Assembly: GCA_003260075.1 (NCBI GenBank)
Contig: QLIY01000444.1
Coordinates: 57,109 to 121,108 of the forward strand
Direction: 5' to 3'
Length of the DNA stretch: 64,000 nt
Source of the DNA: Phallusia mammillata
Taxonomy: Eukaryota > Chordata > Ascidiacea > Phlebobranchia > Ascidiidae
In this document: positions 13,302 to 26,387 of the stretch, in pieces
Numbering within the stretch: position 1 is the first letter of the stretch
Layout: every line of letters begins with the position of its first letter
Made by a program: the position numbers and the translations under genes
The notes under the pieces: model-generated
Databases searched by the model: none
Told to the model about the DNA's origin: nothing
What the model saw: only the letters and a program-made list of their open reading frames with translations

Positions 13302-14629
13302 ACAGTGCTGCAGACTCACTCCCTGGTGAGCTCCCGTCACCACATATATAATACGGTGGAGCTGCAGCGCAAGTCATGATCCATCAATTGTGCCATCCAC
13401 TATCTTGCGCTCCATAACGTTTCAACGTTGCGCAGCTGTTTCAGTGACATTGTGACGCTATTTGCACTTTAACCAAGCGAAATCGACTCAACTTAACAAG
13501 TTTCGAAAAAGTCTGATATAAAAATTAAGGAATACGTCTTACTCGAATGCGTTGTCTCGTTTAAGAATTGCATTTTTACCAGCACGTTCCCACCCCCTGT
13601 TTTTGTGGGATCAATTTCTGTCATGCAACACTTGTTTCCGACACATGGGGAATCTGCGTAAAAACAGGGTTACGGGGGGGGGGGGGGGGGGGGGGGGGGG
13701 GTACAAATTTAAAACAAAGCGGTTTGTTTGACCAAGTTTGAGTTAAAAGTTGAAAACAGAAATACAACGTTTATTTGGCTAAAATGCTTTGATGAACCTG
13801 TGGTATATTGATAATAAAGCTTTCTGCTCACCAGATGATGTGTTCAGACGATTTATACTCGCATCAGCCCCTGCAATGAGCGCAATATGTTACTTACAAT
13901 AAATTTACCAATCACGTTTAAATGACAGTAGGGTGTACACTCCTACATCGGTAGCTGGTATGCTGTACAAGAAATTAAATTGTTGACATTCAAACAACAC
14001 TTTAACTTACATGATCCGCCATATCCATTGATAAGTTTTTGATTTTTTTGATACGGAGCAAAAACTAAAAACACAAAAACACAACGTTTTTCAACAAAAC
14101 TAGCCGAATTGAGTTTCAAAATTGCTTAACTTCATCGATTAGAAATTATTTCATTACCTTTCCGGCGCTCATATTTCATCATATTATTTATATTGCCACA
14201 CGTATACAGAAGGTTAAATACCACAACCCCTTATCTCCTTAACTTGTGTTTTACCTTTTGTCAAACTGGCCATAAATTGACGCGTATTTAGGCCTACTTA
14301 CTAACACGAAAAAAAGTCAAACCCTTCTTGTTTCCGCAGAATATAGCCTAACAAAATGTTATTTAAAATTCAGCAACCAGATAAACATTAAACCTTTTAT
14401 TATTTCCAGCAAGTAAATTAACCAGGTACTTGAATGTTAGTTTGTGTAACAAAATCATTAACTTGGCTTACCACACGTACTGTTTTCTTTGGAATGATAC
14501 CGACAACGAAACACTGTGCAGTTTAACGGACCGAGATCTGAAAGTAAGAGCAACTCAATTTAGTTTTTTTTGTTGGTTAAGCTTATTGGCATTTTAAAGC
14601 TTAATGTGTTTACTACAGAGTTTGGCCAT

Positions 14630-14689
<60 letters not shown>

Positions 14690-15034
14690 AGAGGTTGTAC
14701 GAGTTTTTTATGCTTCGCTTTCCAACATTGGGCGTAGGAACATATTTAAATCTCGTTTCTGAGTACTGTTTCCTTTTTTTTGGTTTATTATTTTATTCTG
14801 AACACAGACAAATACCTAAATGCAGTTTATTTCCAAATCGTTTGAGCAGAAACTGCAAAGAAAACGGTTAATCGCTATGTGCCGATTACTACTAGGCCTA
14901 TGTCCCGTTTAGCAAAAAATCTACGTTAACTTACCGCAATATTCAGTTGGATATTGTTGGTAAGATTCATGAAGCAGCATCAAGACGAACATCAGCAGTT
15001 CGACAATAAGAGATTTCTTTTGATTCTGTTCCAT
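8434..15034 (-). CDS. Receptor A: adhesion-GPCR-like, Cys-rich ectodomain, GPS and 7TM
   Basis: Predicted cell-surface receptor. Exons in transcript order: 14935-15034 (signal peptide, start MEQNQKKS), 14472-14537, 14011-14064, 13832-13870, 13543-13653, 12727-12768, 12068-12154 (CLNLSHYC), 11740-11811 (Thr/Ser stalk), a disturbed stalk/GAIN region 11112-11536, 10333-10907 (GAIN-like, GPS with CFCNHTT), 9732-9963 (TM1-3, RTAMQINLSVAILCLH), 9075-9533 (TM4-6, WMLLEG, GWGIPL, YKCW, LFPVLG) and 8434-8864 (TM7, VNGLQGLFLLLVYCVFG, then tail). The 7TM features fit class B2/adhesion receptors. A canonical GPS cleavage pair (His-Thr/Thr) is present, so autoproteolysis is plausible. The stop codon overlaps a poly(A) hexamer. 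G10 tracts at 10797 and 11185 disturb the stalk/GAIN region, so its exon number is uncertain. It is the first of five tandem same-strand copies. Ligand unknown. Confidence 0.85.
10797..10806. other. G10 tract replacing ten bases of a coding exon
   Basis: In the second exon copy the matching position holds ten ordinary bases between the same flanks (TTGGAT on the left, TCCACTAAAT on the right). The run stands in for, rather than adds to, sequence. On the minus strand it makes a false Pro-rich patch. Confidence 0.75.
11185..11194. other. G10 join between a stalk exon and the interior of a GAIN exon
   Basis: Left of the tract is a Thr/Ser stalk exon with a normal donor. Right of it is the middle of a GAIN-like exon. 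No splice site lies at the junction, so it is an artificial or broken boundary. Confidence 0.7.
11195..11536 (-). pseudogene. Partial second GAIN-like exon copy in receptor A
   Basis: It repeats the first half of the exon at 10333-10907, from the ETQKI start through the AKIIAAQLQANANITRYTK block, at roughly 85-88% amino-acid identity. It stops at the G10 tract 11185-11194, lacking the GPS. Just left of the tract, 11112-11184 is a second Thr-rich stalk exon. The pair could be a real stalk+GAIN exon duplication, a piece of a paralogue, or a mis-joined haplotype. Confidence 0.65.
12253..12324. other. 72-base G tract, probable gap filler in a receptor A intron
   Basis: Pure G homopolymer in an intron, with unrelated AT-rich sequence on both sides. 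Confidence 0.65.
13212..13298. other. 87-base G tract, probable gap filler in a receptor A intron
   Basis: Pure G homopolymer. The open frames across it are poly-Pro or poly-Gly only and are not genes. Confidence 0.65.
13674..13701. other. 28-base G tract, probable gap filler
   Basis: Pure G homopolymer 20 bases from the acceptor side of the receptor A exon 13543-13653. Confidence 0.6.
14630..14687. other. 58-base G tract, probable gap filler
   Basis: Pure G homopolymer in the first intron of receptor A. Confidence 0.65.
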
Positions 15035-15966
15035 TTTGTACAGTTATCTCATACGATCTGCCAAACTTCAGTTCACACAACAACAATCCAAAACTTACAA
15101 TTAATTAGGATTACCCCTGTCGTAATGTAAAAACACTAAATTCAATTTTATAGTCAAAAAATGCCATTTTATCTTAGATAAAATTTTCCCGTTTACAGTA
15201 AGATTTATTAACATGTGTTCAGTTCAGTTCTTCCATCAAAAACAAGAAACAATTGACGTACAGAATTGAAACATAAAATGCCATTCTCTTTTCTGTCTCA
15301 ACTCGTTTTAACTCACTTAACGTCATCATCAGTTCTCCTATACGCTCTGTTCCTGTTTCGGTTTGCACTGGAATTGCCACAGGTTTATTGACGTCTCCTA
15401 ACTGTCATTGCTTTCCTGTGCATTAAACGGGAAACAAATAATCCAGCCTCCAAATTAAGATACGCATATGGTTTGGGTCAGTCAATTAATTACAGCATTT
15501 TTTTCTTGCTGCCAACACCGACTCGACAGATTTTGGCGTGTTTTATTTTTTTCTGTATGTTAAAATTAGAACTAGAAATACCCAGCTCGACCGTGATCCA
15601 ACTAAATTCTTAATACATGTTAATACTCATCTAAACAGCCTAAAAATGCATTAACCCTATGTTGTTGGCATACAATCACCACGGGAAAAGTTGTCGTTTT
15701 GTATGCTAAAAATCCGCAACTTTGCATTATTGCCATTAAGTTACATCAAATTTTTCCCATAATCGTATCTTTTTGGATCTATGTGTTTGTAGGTTTGTGT
15801 TTATTGGGCTCAGCTTTTTGTACAGCCCAGTGATATTTCAATATCGTTGTATATGTTTTTATGGGGACGCTCAGACACAAAAGCAGTTATTAACACTTTA
15901 ACACATTTAACTTGGACATTGACAGCCGCATATGCAACAGTCCGTTATGCAGTATAGGCTATAAAC
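15035..15966. other. Intergenic, upstream of receptor A
   Basis: AT-rich sequence expected to hold the receptor A promoter and 5' leader. No clear promoter motif, exon or repeat end was recognised. Confidence 0.5.
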
Positions 15967-16272
15967 CAGTGCTTCTCAACCTTTTCTAGCTCACGGCCCA
16001 CTTTAAAAAATTTTTTTTTGGCGAACCACTGTTTTAATACATTGTACTTTGCCTCAATTTACTTCCTTATCAAACCGTATTTGATGTACTCTGGGTCCAA
16101 ACGAAGCTAACAAAAAGAGTTCTGGCATCACAATTTTACAACGTTTTTCACACGAACTGTGTAACTTTTAAACTTCTAATTGGTACGATAATAGTTTGAC
16201 AAGTTTCCCGGCCCACGAGAAAGAACGTTGCGGCCCACCAATTGGCTGCGGACCACCGGTCGAGAAACGCTA
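15967..16272. mobile_element. hAT-type MITE
   Basis: Termini CAGTGCTTCTCAACC and GGTCGAGAAACGCTA are flanked by a perfect 8-bp duplication CTATAAAC at 15959-15966 and 16273-16280. It is 306 bp, non-coding, with subterminal CGGCCCAC motifs at both ends. Confidence 0.9.
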
Positions 16273-16443
16273 CTATAAACTGTACTGTATAGCTTAAATC
16301 GCACTCGCCATCTTTTGTCCGTTTATGTCCTGCGCTGTGTGCCACAGTTGCGCTACAGAGCAGTATTACACAGCTCCTACGTATTGAATCGTTTGAAAAC
16401 ATTTTTAAAATACTCTTTGCTCTGTGCGCTTATTGTTTCGCTG

Positions 16444-16544
<101 letters not shown>

Positions 16545-17152
16545 ATAAAGACTATATTTTTTTCATCAAAGTTAAGCTAAAGCCATTTGCGTTTGCCTTT
16601 TGAGTTTGCCCTCTGAGTACGGAAGCAATTCACTCAAATCAGTTTTCGGTTTTGGAAGTGGGTCAGTTTTGTAAAGAGTGTTTCCCAACCCCTTATTTTA
16701 CGGCTGACAAACTACATTTTTTTCGCTGCACACTTTGCCGACTAAAATCGGAACAACGAAATTAACTGTTAACATAAAAGTGATGCGTGAAACAGTCTTT
16801 ATTAAAAATAGTAAGGTTCTAATGTTGCAAGCACTCCCACACTTTTTGTCAAGCCCTAAAAGATAGTTGTTAAAAGAGAAATCGCGACACCCTTAAAAAT
16901 TATTTACGATACGCTAGTGTGCTGCAGTACCGCAAAATTGCTTTAATGTACTCTGACTTATTAGGTTCATATCCAGATGATTAAAAGCAGTTTAAATATA
17001 TTGATAGGTTTTTTCAGATTTCACCCAGTTCAACGGAAATCATTCAAAAATTTAATTTTCGACTTGTATATGTCTACTTGTTGTACTAATGACCAAAACC
17101 TCTACCCGAGTAGGACTGATTTCCCGGTATGGAGATTCCTTATATTCCCACT

Positions 17153-17154
<2 letters not shown>

Positions 17155-17214
<60 letters not shown>
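17155..17214. other. 60-base G tract, probable gap filler
   Basis: Intergenic pure G homopolymer, apparently followed by unrelated sequence. Confidence 0.65.
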
Positions 17215-17217
<3 letters not shown>

Positions 17218-18971
17218 ACGCTTGTGTGCACCTGGTTACAGCACTACGTTGGATGCCACAAAAACATACAGAAAAGTAACCCTTTTTAGTAGGCGTTACT
17301 TTTCTAAAATATTTGTGTTGGGTGCAACAAAAGGTATCGTTTTTATACTTAAGCTGTTTATCCTGCCTTAAATGTGCTAACGTTTTAGAGAAACAGTTTT
17401 TCTGGCGTTTGGTTGATTTGATTGATACTTTCATTTACATTTCTGTGGGGTTCCATGAGTTTTGCTTGCAGAAACAGTTATTTATCAGTTTGACACAAAA
17501 AGTGCATTTTGACAGAAAAATGACTCACTTTAGGTAAAACGTATCTGGTAGTAGCCTGGTTTAAAATCTAAACCAATCCGGTTGCGTTGTTTTTGGTGGT
17601 TTCAATCGTTTATTATTGTCTTGTTTTTGCTTTGAAACGTTAATTGAAATATGCCCTTTATCAGTACCGTGGTTAGCAATCTAAAGTATTTTGGAGTAAG
17701 GTCAAACTTCTTTCTCATTTTTGCAAATGTGATTGGTATAAAGCCGCTTTTTGTTTACAACTAAAGAGTCATTTTTTGCAAACGACGTTTATTACAACTA
17801 AAAAGATAATATGCAGTAACTTGCAAAGCGTGATAAAGATTACAAAATAAAATTTTACACTAATACTAACAACGGTTAAGAAGTAGAGTGTGCCTTTTAT
17901 TAACCGAAATAAAACAAATCGTAGTGGCCAACTGCTAAAAAAGGTTTACAGGAGTTTTATGTACCGTTTATGTAACGAATAAAATGCGGTTAATATCCAC
18001 CGTTAAGTCATTAAAAGGTTTTCAGAGCGGTAATTAGTTTTTTTTTAATATATGGACTGTACAGCATATTGGCTATTGTTACTATTTGGAAGTCGTAAGA
18101 TAATATCAAGAACAGTGGAAAAATCTTATCGATAGAAATAATTACCGAAAAATAAATGCATCCAACAACAACATAACTTACAGAGATGTTCAAAAGCGAA
18201 TTAAGGCAAATTATTTTTGCGGCATCTGAAATACCTACGCCACGTACATAATTTGTTAATAATTCAGTCGCAATACACCGTATCGCAATAACACCAGAAT
18301 GACATTGTGTAATGACAATAACAAAACCTAGAACATTATACGTCTAAAACTGTACAGTGTATGTTTATCTTATTGGAATCGAACAAATACCACAACTCCG
18401 TACATAAATTGTAATTACCGCAATAACAGCGAGAAATATCATGCATAAAATTGTCAGCGTATTTCAAAAAAATATTGTATAAAATACTATGTATAAAATA
18501 TTGTATAAATACTATGTACTATGTATAAAATGTCACCATGCATTAACATTATTTTATGTGCGCATGTGTGTTACGTACATCCGCAACGTCAATGATTGGA
18601 ATAGCAATTTTCGTTTTAAATAACAGACAACGCATGTTGTAAAACCAAAGCTCAACAAATACTGACATATAGAAAACGTGGAAAATTAAATGAGATGGAA
18701 TTTAAGTGAGTAAAAGAGAAATGCCCAGAAACACAGAACGGTCGTGCAATGTTTTTTTGTTACTTTACATTCCCTTTCGGCATGGAAATTGTTAATTCTG
18801 GGGATGTATAGCGCGCTCTGGTGCAAAGGAGTGCGCAAGTTATAGTACACAATCAACTATAATGTTCACGGGCGCCAAGTGGCCTTTGTGGTTGGCGTTA
18901 ACCTGAGTTTAGTAGTGCACATTTGCTTCTGGTGCTTTTGTGTGCACCGGGGGGCGACTGGGGTGCACACT
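17215..18971. other. Intergenic, AT-rich, nothing coding recognised
   Basis: Region downstream of receptor B. It includes a short imperfect tandem repeat of ACTATGTATAAAAT-like units at about 18480-18532. No exon-like frame with splice sites was found. Confidence 0.5.
18480..18532. repeat. Imperfect short tandem repeat (ATTGTATAAATACTATGTA-like)
   Basis: Several near-copies of TATAAAATA and ACTATGTA follow each other. Confidence 0.6.
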
Positions 18972-21900
18972 CTACTGTGGTTGTTGAGGTTTCACAACTG
19001 CCCCTAGTGGCCGGGATTGTGCAATGGCACCGATTTTGTTAAGTTTCAAACTGACCTCTGATGGTTGCTCAGCAGACCTCATTAGCTGAGTCTGCACGGA
19101 CTTCTTGGCGGTTTGAAAGTGCACGGCTGCCTTGGGTATTTCTTTGCTTCGTGCTTGATGCTTATTCTCTCCTGCTTGTTTGGGAGGCCATGAACGTGAC
19201 TCGTTTATACTTGCTGCTGGATTCGATGATGTTGACCTCCCGGGTCGGCTGCTACTATTGGTATTTCTGCTGTGTTGAGTCGATTTAGATTCTCCACTGC
19301 CAAATCGAAGTTGAACTCTCTGAAACATACGGACAGCCGCCTCACGAACCTCGGTTCCAAAGACACAGTAAACGAGGAGGAGAAATAAACCTTGCAGCCC
19401 ATTAAGGATGACGTTGATGTACATGAAGACCACTGAAGCTTCGTATGGCTCCACATCTGGAAACAACATTCGTATATTTAGGAATCGTGATTCGGATGAA
19501 AGTTTTACAAGTATTTAGGCCCTGAAGAGACAAAACGCGTGTACTATAAAGATTTGCTATAGGATGTTTATGTTTTATATTCAAATATACACGAAATCGA
19601 CACTATAGGTTATCGGGTTATTATGTGTCTAATGCTCTGGAGGAGATCCCTGATAGTTTATTATAGTTTAAGACGTGGTGGACATAAAATTCGCTGGGGC
19701 TTCATTTCACACGCACTTACTTGTCAAAATGCCAAAAACCATGCCAATTCCAAGGACTGGACAGAGTCTAATGAAGACTTTAAACGATGCAGCTATGTCA
19801 TCTGCCCCGTTTCTCTCAGCACCTCCTGTGTTTGCTGGACCAGCTCGAAGTTTATGAATGTACCAGGCGACTCTGACAGCAATAATGACGTTTATGACGT
19901 AGATAATTGCCATGGGTATGACGACAGCAGCTTGGTGTGTGCCGTATTGCGTTCCAACCCAGCATTTGTAGTAATGGTTGTAAGTTGGTGGATTGGTATC
20001 GATGTATCGGTGTGTTGGAAGTGCGATGGCAGCTGTGCCTGCAACATAACCTAGCGGGATGCCCCACCCGAATATGATCTTAAGAATGAACATCTTTCTC
20101 GGATGCTTTTTGTCAATAGACAAGATTTGGTTGGTTGTCATCACGAACACAGTCAGCCCTTCAAGTAACATCCAAGTTCCTGTAATAAGCAACATTCAAT
20201 CATCATAGAGAAGAAAATGATAGAGAATTTTTGTGTGTGTTTCAGTTATGTGAATGTATACACTGTTACCTCTTACGATTGTACGGCTTATAGCAATTGC
20301 TGCACACGAATACCATCTGCATAAAGCTGAGAGGATCTAAGCTTTACCTGTGGCTAACAGGGAGAAGTGTGTTGCCATAGTGAAAACTTCACAAGCCCGA
20401 TTCTCTTTCACAGCCAGCTCGTGGAAGAGATTAAAGCTATGGAAACACAGGAGGGCGACCGAGAGGTTGGTTTGAACAACTGTCCGATTGCTTCTAACTT
20501 TCCTTCGAACTGCCATAAGTATGGCAATGGTGATGATGAGACACAAAATGCTGATGGATTCAGTGATGTATGACAGCAACTAAAAAGGAAAAAAAGTCAC
20601 TTTCAAGGTTTTCCTTTGGCTGCTACATACAATACCAAACTATTTCTTGCGGAAAAACACAGCAGGTGTCAATATTTTCTACGTGTTTTTCAATGGTGGT
20701 TACTTTACAATAAAATCTGTTGAAAGATTAATAATGGTTCATACAGTATCATGTTAACTTCAACCTCCATATGTATTAGGAACTTTTATTGTGTATTACA
20801 TCAATTTTTGTGCGAGTGACTCACCACAACTGGTGATGGGATTTCATATGTTTGCACTGAAAGTAGGACAGCAAACACAGTGGTGTGATTGCAGAAACAT
20901 GTGATACTGGTTGTGGTGGTTAAAGTGCTGCAGCCATCGGTGCTGAATTTTTGCTTAGTTGTGTCAAAGAAACCACATACTTCATTGACTTGTTTAAGTC
21001 TGGTTATCGCATATCCAATGGTGTTGGAGCTAATGATGGACAAAACGAATGCAGAAGCATCTACGTCTTCAAAATTGATGACGAAACTTAACTTTGCCTG
21101 CAATCTGCGAGTGTTGTGTTCACTCACAACAGTCAAGTTGAGAGCTGGAGTCCCCGGTATTGGTTGCAACTTATTTGTGTAGTCACCATTGGATGTTTCT
21201 TTAGTGTATTGTGACATATCACCATTTGCCTGCAGCTGGGCGGCGATTATCTTGGCTATCGATGAGTTAGCACCTAAACTCGCATTCGGTAAGTTGGAAC
21301 CAAAATTCGGATCCGTAGTTTTTACACTAAATGATATGTTGGACAGTGTTCCTTCCCCTTGGTTTCCGGACAATTCGATTTCAATCAACTCGGATTGTAT
21401 ATAGCCTTGCAGCTCTGGCCCACCTGGAACATGCAGTTTAGCTGATTTTACTTCCCGCCGTGTGAGTTAAGACTTTCAGCACACTTATGCTTTAGCGGGA
21501 TTAATTTATAAATACCGATTTATGTATCCAAGGGGCCATGTTTCTGCACAATTTGGAAAGATTAAACCAGGGTTAGGGAACACGGCCTGTGAGCCACCTT
21601 CGAGCTAATTGACTGTTTGTAGGACCCGTATGTTTATGTATGAACATTTTCCTGAAATAACTTGTCAATTCATATGCAACATTGTTTTATGCGAAATATT
21701 TTGTGGACCGTCGGTAATATTATAACATTGTGCAAATTATGCGGCCCAAGGTAAAAATGGTTCCCACACCTGCTTTATTCGCTTGTACTATGATTAAATT
21801 GTTTAACGAGTTAGTATCGAACAAGTAAATTATAGTCGTCACATAAAACTATTTGGTAATTCACTCTGTCAAATTGACAAAGGAGTTTTCTAACCTGTTG

Positions 21901-24900
21901 CTGGTTGCGTAGATGTAATAAAAGCTGTTGAGTCTGAGGTCGAAAGCGGTGTTGTGGTTGTTGTTACTTGAGTAGTAGTAGCCGCTGTCGTACTTGCCGT
22001 CACAGCCGTTGTCGTGCTTGTCGTCGAGTCTACAAATGTCAACATCTTTTTAGCCTCTGGGCTGTATCTAGTTTATACATATAGTTCTTTAGAATAAAAA
22101 TACTTCACCATGGTTTTGGACTGCTACTTTAACTCAGTGGTTCCCAACCTTTCTGAACCGTGGGACCGGCAAAAATGTAAAAAAAATCCACGGACCGGCA
22201 ACAAAATATCGTAGTGAATGCAACAGATATTTGTAAGTTTTTTGTTCAAAAAAGTTGTCGTCAAACAACATAATGCAAGATTTAGTCATTGCCTATGTAT
22301 TTAGGACAAAAAAATTATAACCAAACGGCAATCAACTCAACTCAAACAACAAAACGCCAATTCATTTACATACAAAATCAATGTTAGTGGGATGTCTGCT
22401 GTTGTTTTGCTGCCAGTATGAATCTCATCTCAAAAGCGAAGAATAACTTTGTTTTACAAAAAAATGTTAAATGCTACACACAATTTATGACAAAACAATC
22501 ATAAACGTCACAAAAGCTTCATCAAACAATTTTCCGGATATCAACGGTGGAGAGCTACCGCGCAGTGTTAAAGCGTAAAATAGTTTCACAGGTACCAACA
22601 ACTTTGCAATAGGCCTGCTTATCATTCCATTTCAAAAAGTAGCTTGGCATAAAGTAAGATAAGTTGCGGACCGGCAAAATTTTTACGCGGACCGGTGCCG
22701 GTCCGCGGACCGGCGGTTGGGAACCACTGCTTTAACTCACATAAGATGATTTGCGTAGGTGTTTTTGTGTTTCATATCTGGTATTATGAATTATGCGTGA
22801 AAAACGCTATCTGAATATCTGAGGGGGGCTTGACAATAATATTTACCAATGAAAATATTATGATTTTGTTTTTATTAATTTGTGGAATATATGTGACAAA
22901 ATTTGGTAGCCGAATAGAAAATATTAAAAAGATTATTTGGTGATCGGAAAACAAAACAAAATAACATCAGTGCAGTACTATAATGTACTTTGTGTTAACA
23001 ACTATACACCAGAACCCTACGATATTCTCAAGGCTTTCATCTACCCTAAATAAGTCACATCTAGGTTGTCATACTTGTAAAACCAGCTGTTAGAAACATT
23101 ATTGGACATCGCCACGTATAATTTATGACGTAACGAAGATTGAGTATGAAGTATTGTTGCACAGAAAAACAAAACATCAGAAATTTTATTGTAAGTGTAA
23201 CTTCCAATAAAAATCAAGTAGCCTAAACCATATTAAAGATGGCTCATAAAAATTGCAAATTAATAAAAGACGCATCATTTATGTAAAATGCAAAAAAAAA
23301 AACTTACTGCAATAGTGGGATAGGTTGAGACATTGTGTTGGTGCAGAGTTTAGGTATACTGCTGCTGGAACACCTTAGTACATTATAAGTTTAGGTAGAG
23401 TGACATGAAGTATTCAGTAAATCCAGGAAAACTTAAGTAAATAATAAGGTTGAGCAGGACATTTGTCAGTGGATAAATTTACTCGTATGTTTTTCTTTTA
23501 AGAAGAATGCAAACTATAGGTAGTTAATTCTTGTCACATTAACTTACACGCTTCATAGTGTTTGATGGAAATCCACACTCTGTGTTGATCTGTAAACAAC
23601 TATAAATATAAATACAACATACATGTCAAGCGTGAATACTATAAGACTTTAACGTTGGATGTTAAAAGCATGAGCCTTGTTTACACTTTAGTCAAAATAT
23701 AATTGTATTTTTTTAAACACATATCCATTACACGCATTATTTTAACAAACGTTTTTTTTTTACTTTTTGGCAGTTTTTATGTTATAAGCCTTATTGCGTT
23801 TTTGCGGTTTGTCTCACATCGGCCCATTGTATTTGTTTCAAGCGAAAGTTGATTTTTGCCTTTTCTTATCCATGTTTACCCCTTTAAAAAAAGCGAATGT
23901 ATTCACTGTTTTGATTTAACGGAATCCCTTTACAAACCAGTGTGTTTTGTAACATGACTTTTTTCATATACGTAAGTTGTCAAATGTTTAATTACCAAGA
24001 CATTTATAGGCTAACAAGTAGCTTGTAGTGACAAACACGACTACTACATCGTACTCTTTTAACGTTTAAATTTAATGCAATGTAAACATTGCCTATTGTT
24101 AGTAGGCTTGCAGTGCCGCTGTTTTAACCAATAGTCAGGCAAATACATACAATGGGATGATGTATCAACTGTCAAAACTACCTCTTATTCGTACTTAGTT
24201 TAATTTAGTAATTTTGCTGGTACCTGTAGTACGCTTCTATGGCTATTGAGTCTAACATAGCAGAATACAACTTCACAGCTATATCTACCACGTGTTAAAG
24301 TTTTATGCAAACACGGCAAAAGTGCATGGACATTTAGACAAGCGAAAGAAAATGAGGGGTTGAAAGTTAATACAAGAAGCAGGACCAATATACATGTTTA
24401 TAGTGACATGGACAGTTGAATAATGCATGTTGCTTGTTTATAGTGTTTATAGTAAGATTTTAAGTAGATCTTTGTTTGGCGTTCCAAAGAGCTGTTCATC
24501 TTAGTTTTTTTTATTTGCATTTAATTTTAAATTACAGCTTTAACACATAATGCTCATTGTCACGTCACAACAAACTTCGGCAAGTAAAAACCAAATGTAA
24601 AACACTAAGTATTCTACCTTTTCATAAAGAGACCGTGCTGTTTGGACATAATAAACTGGTGAAGGTCCTTCGATTACACTACCCATAAAAGTTACAAAAT
24701 CAAAAAACAATAACCGGACGATTTGGAAAAACTGCACAAACATGCAGCTCGGCGATGTGTTTCGTATTTGCCGCATTATTAGAACTCCTTTTTTAACAAA
24801 CCTGGTGGAGTTTGATCGACGAATTGCATTTTCACTTCTCCAGGGCCTCCTTTATTTGTACCAAGTATTTCTGTCATGCAACACATCGCCCCGACACATT

Positions 24901-26387
24901 CGGATTCTACGACAAAACAAGATTTGCTTTTTCCAGTTAAAATGTTATCACGAAAAATCAAATTGGGGTGCTTACCAGACGTGATGAGACGACTTATTTT
25001 GTCTGTATCCCCTACAACAATCAAATATAACTTTTAACTTATGATTTTTAAACCACGTATAATTCAATTCAATTAGAGTTTTACACGTATTTCAGTAGCT
25101 TTTCAGGACATATACTGTGTGCGAAAACGAAATTGTAAACATTCGCCTATCAATTTCAAAAACCAACACTGTTTACTTACACGATCCATTAACCCCATCG
25201 ACCCCCCCCCCTCTTGGTACGGTGCAAAAACTGGAAAATATTTTGTTTAATTACATTTACGAATTGTCTGTATGAAATCGTTTAATGGGTTTACTGAGAC
25301 AAAACTTATCAAATAAAGTTTGTTCGGCGCTGTCTTCAGCATACTTTCTGACAACTTTTCGCCCAACTGCGAATAAAGAGCAGAAAAAAGGTCGAATATT
25401 TTTAAACTATTTGTGGCTAAGTGCATAAAGCTTCGCTTGTATTGAGTTGCTGTTTGTTTCGAATCCCAGTGTGAATCACGTAAATGAGGGCTTCCTATTT
25501 TACAAAGCCATATGGACCTCCAAACATCATTTTAGCAGAGTGTAGTTTGAGCCGTTGGCTTGCTTACCAATACAAATAGCAAACTTTACGGCTATGTATT
25601 GCTGAACTGGACGATTTGGTATTATATAGTATATTATTACCAGATTAGTAAAGCCTAGTTATTGTCTGTTTCCACCTATAGCCGGTTCGATTCTTCAGCA
25701 AAATAAAACTCTTTAAAACACGCAAAAAGATCTTAACTTACCACATGTGGTGTTGTCGGTGGAATAATACTGACAACGAAACATCGTGCAGTTTCGCGGA
25801 CCGAGATCTGAAAATTAATATTACCAAAATTATTTATTCGCGGTCCATAGCCTACAATTACTGCATCATTGATTAACAAGGGAAAATAATTGCAGTTGAT
25901 TTTAGTTGTGAACCGGCTGAATTCCAGCACTAGTTGTAACTAAGAAGAAACTATTTTTTATTCCAGTATTATAAACTAACTAATAACTGTAAATTTGTCG
26001 TCGTAGCCAAACATATTGTTTAATTACTCTTTGTCCTTATTGTTCACTATATTTTAGTCGAATCGAATACATACGTAATTACAGTAATATTCTTTCTTGG
26101 ATAGAAATTGGAAAAAGAAATTTTTAACCGCCAATATTTTTCTAACTTATGTCCCGTAATAATAACTTGTACGAACACTTACTTATTTGTATCATTTCGC
26201 CCCCTGTGAAACTACTGCTTTAGGCAACTAAAATTACTTTCATATAAATCCAGATGTTAATCACTAAAGTAATTTATTTTAGCTGACCGCAATATTCTGT
26301 TGGATATTGTTGATAAGTTTCATGAAGCAGCATCATGACGAACATCAGCAGTTCAACCAGGCGAGCTTTCTTTTGAGTCAACTGCAT
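18972..26387 (-). CDS. Receptor B: adhesion-GPCR-like, same plan as receptor A
   Basis: The cleanest copy of the array. Exons in transcript order: 26288-26387 (signal peptide, MQLTQKKARLVELLMF), 25742-25807 (LGPRNCTMFRC), 25181-25230 (VFAPYQ), 24976-25011 (DTDKISRLITS), 24802-24906 (CVGAMCCMTEI), 23548-23589 (ISIKHYEAC), 23308-23373 (CLNLSHYCS), 21895-22029 (Thr-rich stalk), 20825-21423 (GAIN-like and GPS, CFCNHTTVFAVLL), 20348-20579 (TM1-3), 19721-20179 (TM4-6, 459 nt, FGWGIPLGYVAG) and 18972-19456 (TM7 and a long Ser/Gln-rich tail). The first donor is GTCAGC, weaker than the GTAAGT of its paralogues. The C10 tract at 25202 leaves exon 3 one base short of the 51 needed for the phase seen in A, C and D. 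Class B2 identity is firm from the 7TM; ligand and G-protein coupling are unknown. Confidence 0.87.
21568..21772. mobile_element. Probable old hAT-like element
   Basis: Starts CAGGGTTAGGGAACACGG and ends GGTTCCCACACCTG, an inexact inverted pair, with CGGCC near each end. The 8-bp flanks do not match, so the boundaries are tentative. It lies in a receptor B intron. Confidence 0.5.
22135..22729. mobile_element. hAT-type MITE in a receptor B intron
   Basis: Inverted termini CAGTGGTTCCCAACC and GGTTGGGAACCACTG with a perfect 8-bp duplication CTTTAACT at 22127-22134 and 22730-22737. It is 595 bp, the reverse-orientation sibling of 3708-4236. Confidence 0.93.
25202..25211. other. C10 tract inside receptor B exon 3
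   Basis: Encodes Gly residues on the minus strand in the VFAPYQ exon. It leaves the exon at 50 nt where its neighbours are 54 nt and phase demands a multiple of three, so at least one real base is probably missing. Confidence 0.6.

Noticed and set aside
19623-20054. Plus-strand open frames opposite the TM4-6 exons (also 29442-29789 and 29989-30189)
   Set aside because: Mirror frames of conserved TM exons. Their similarity to each other follows from the minus-strand homology.
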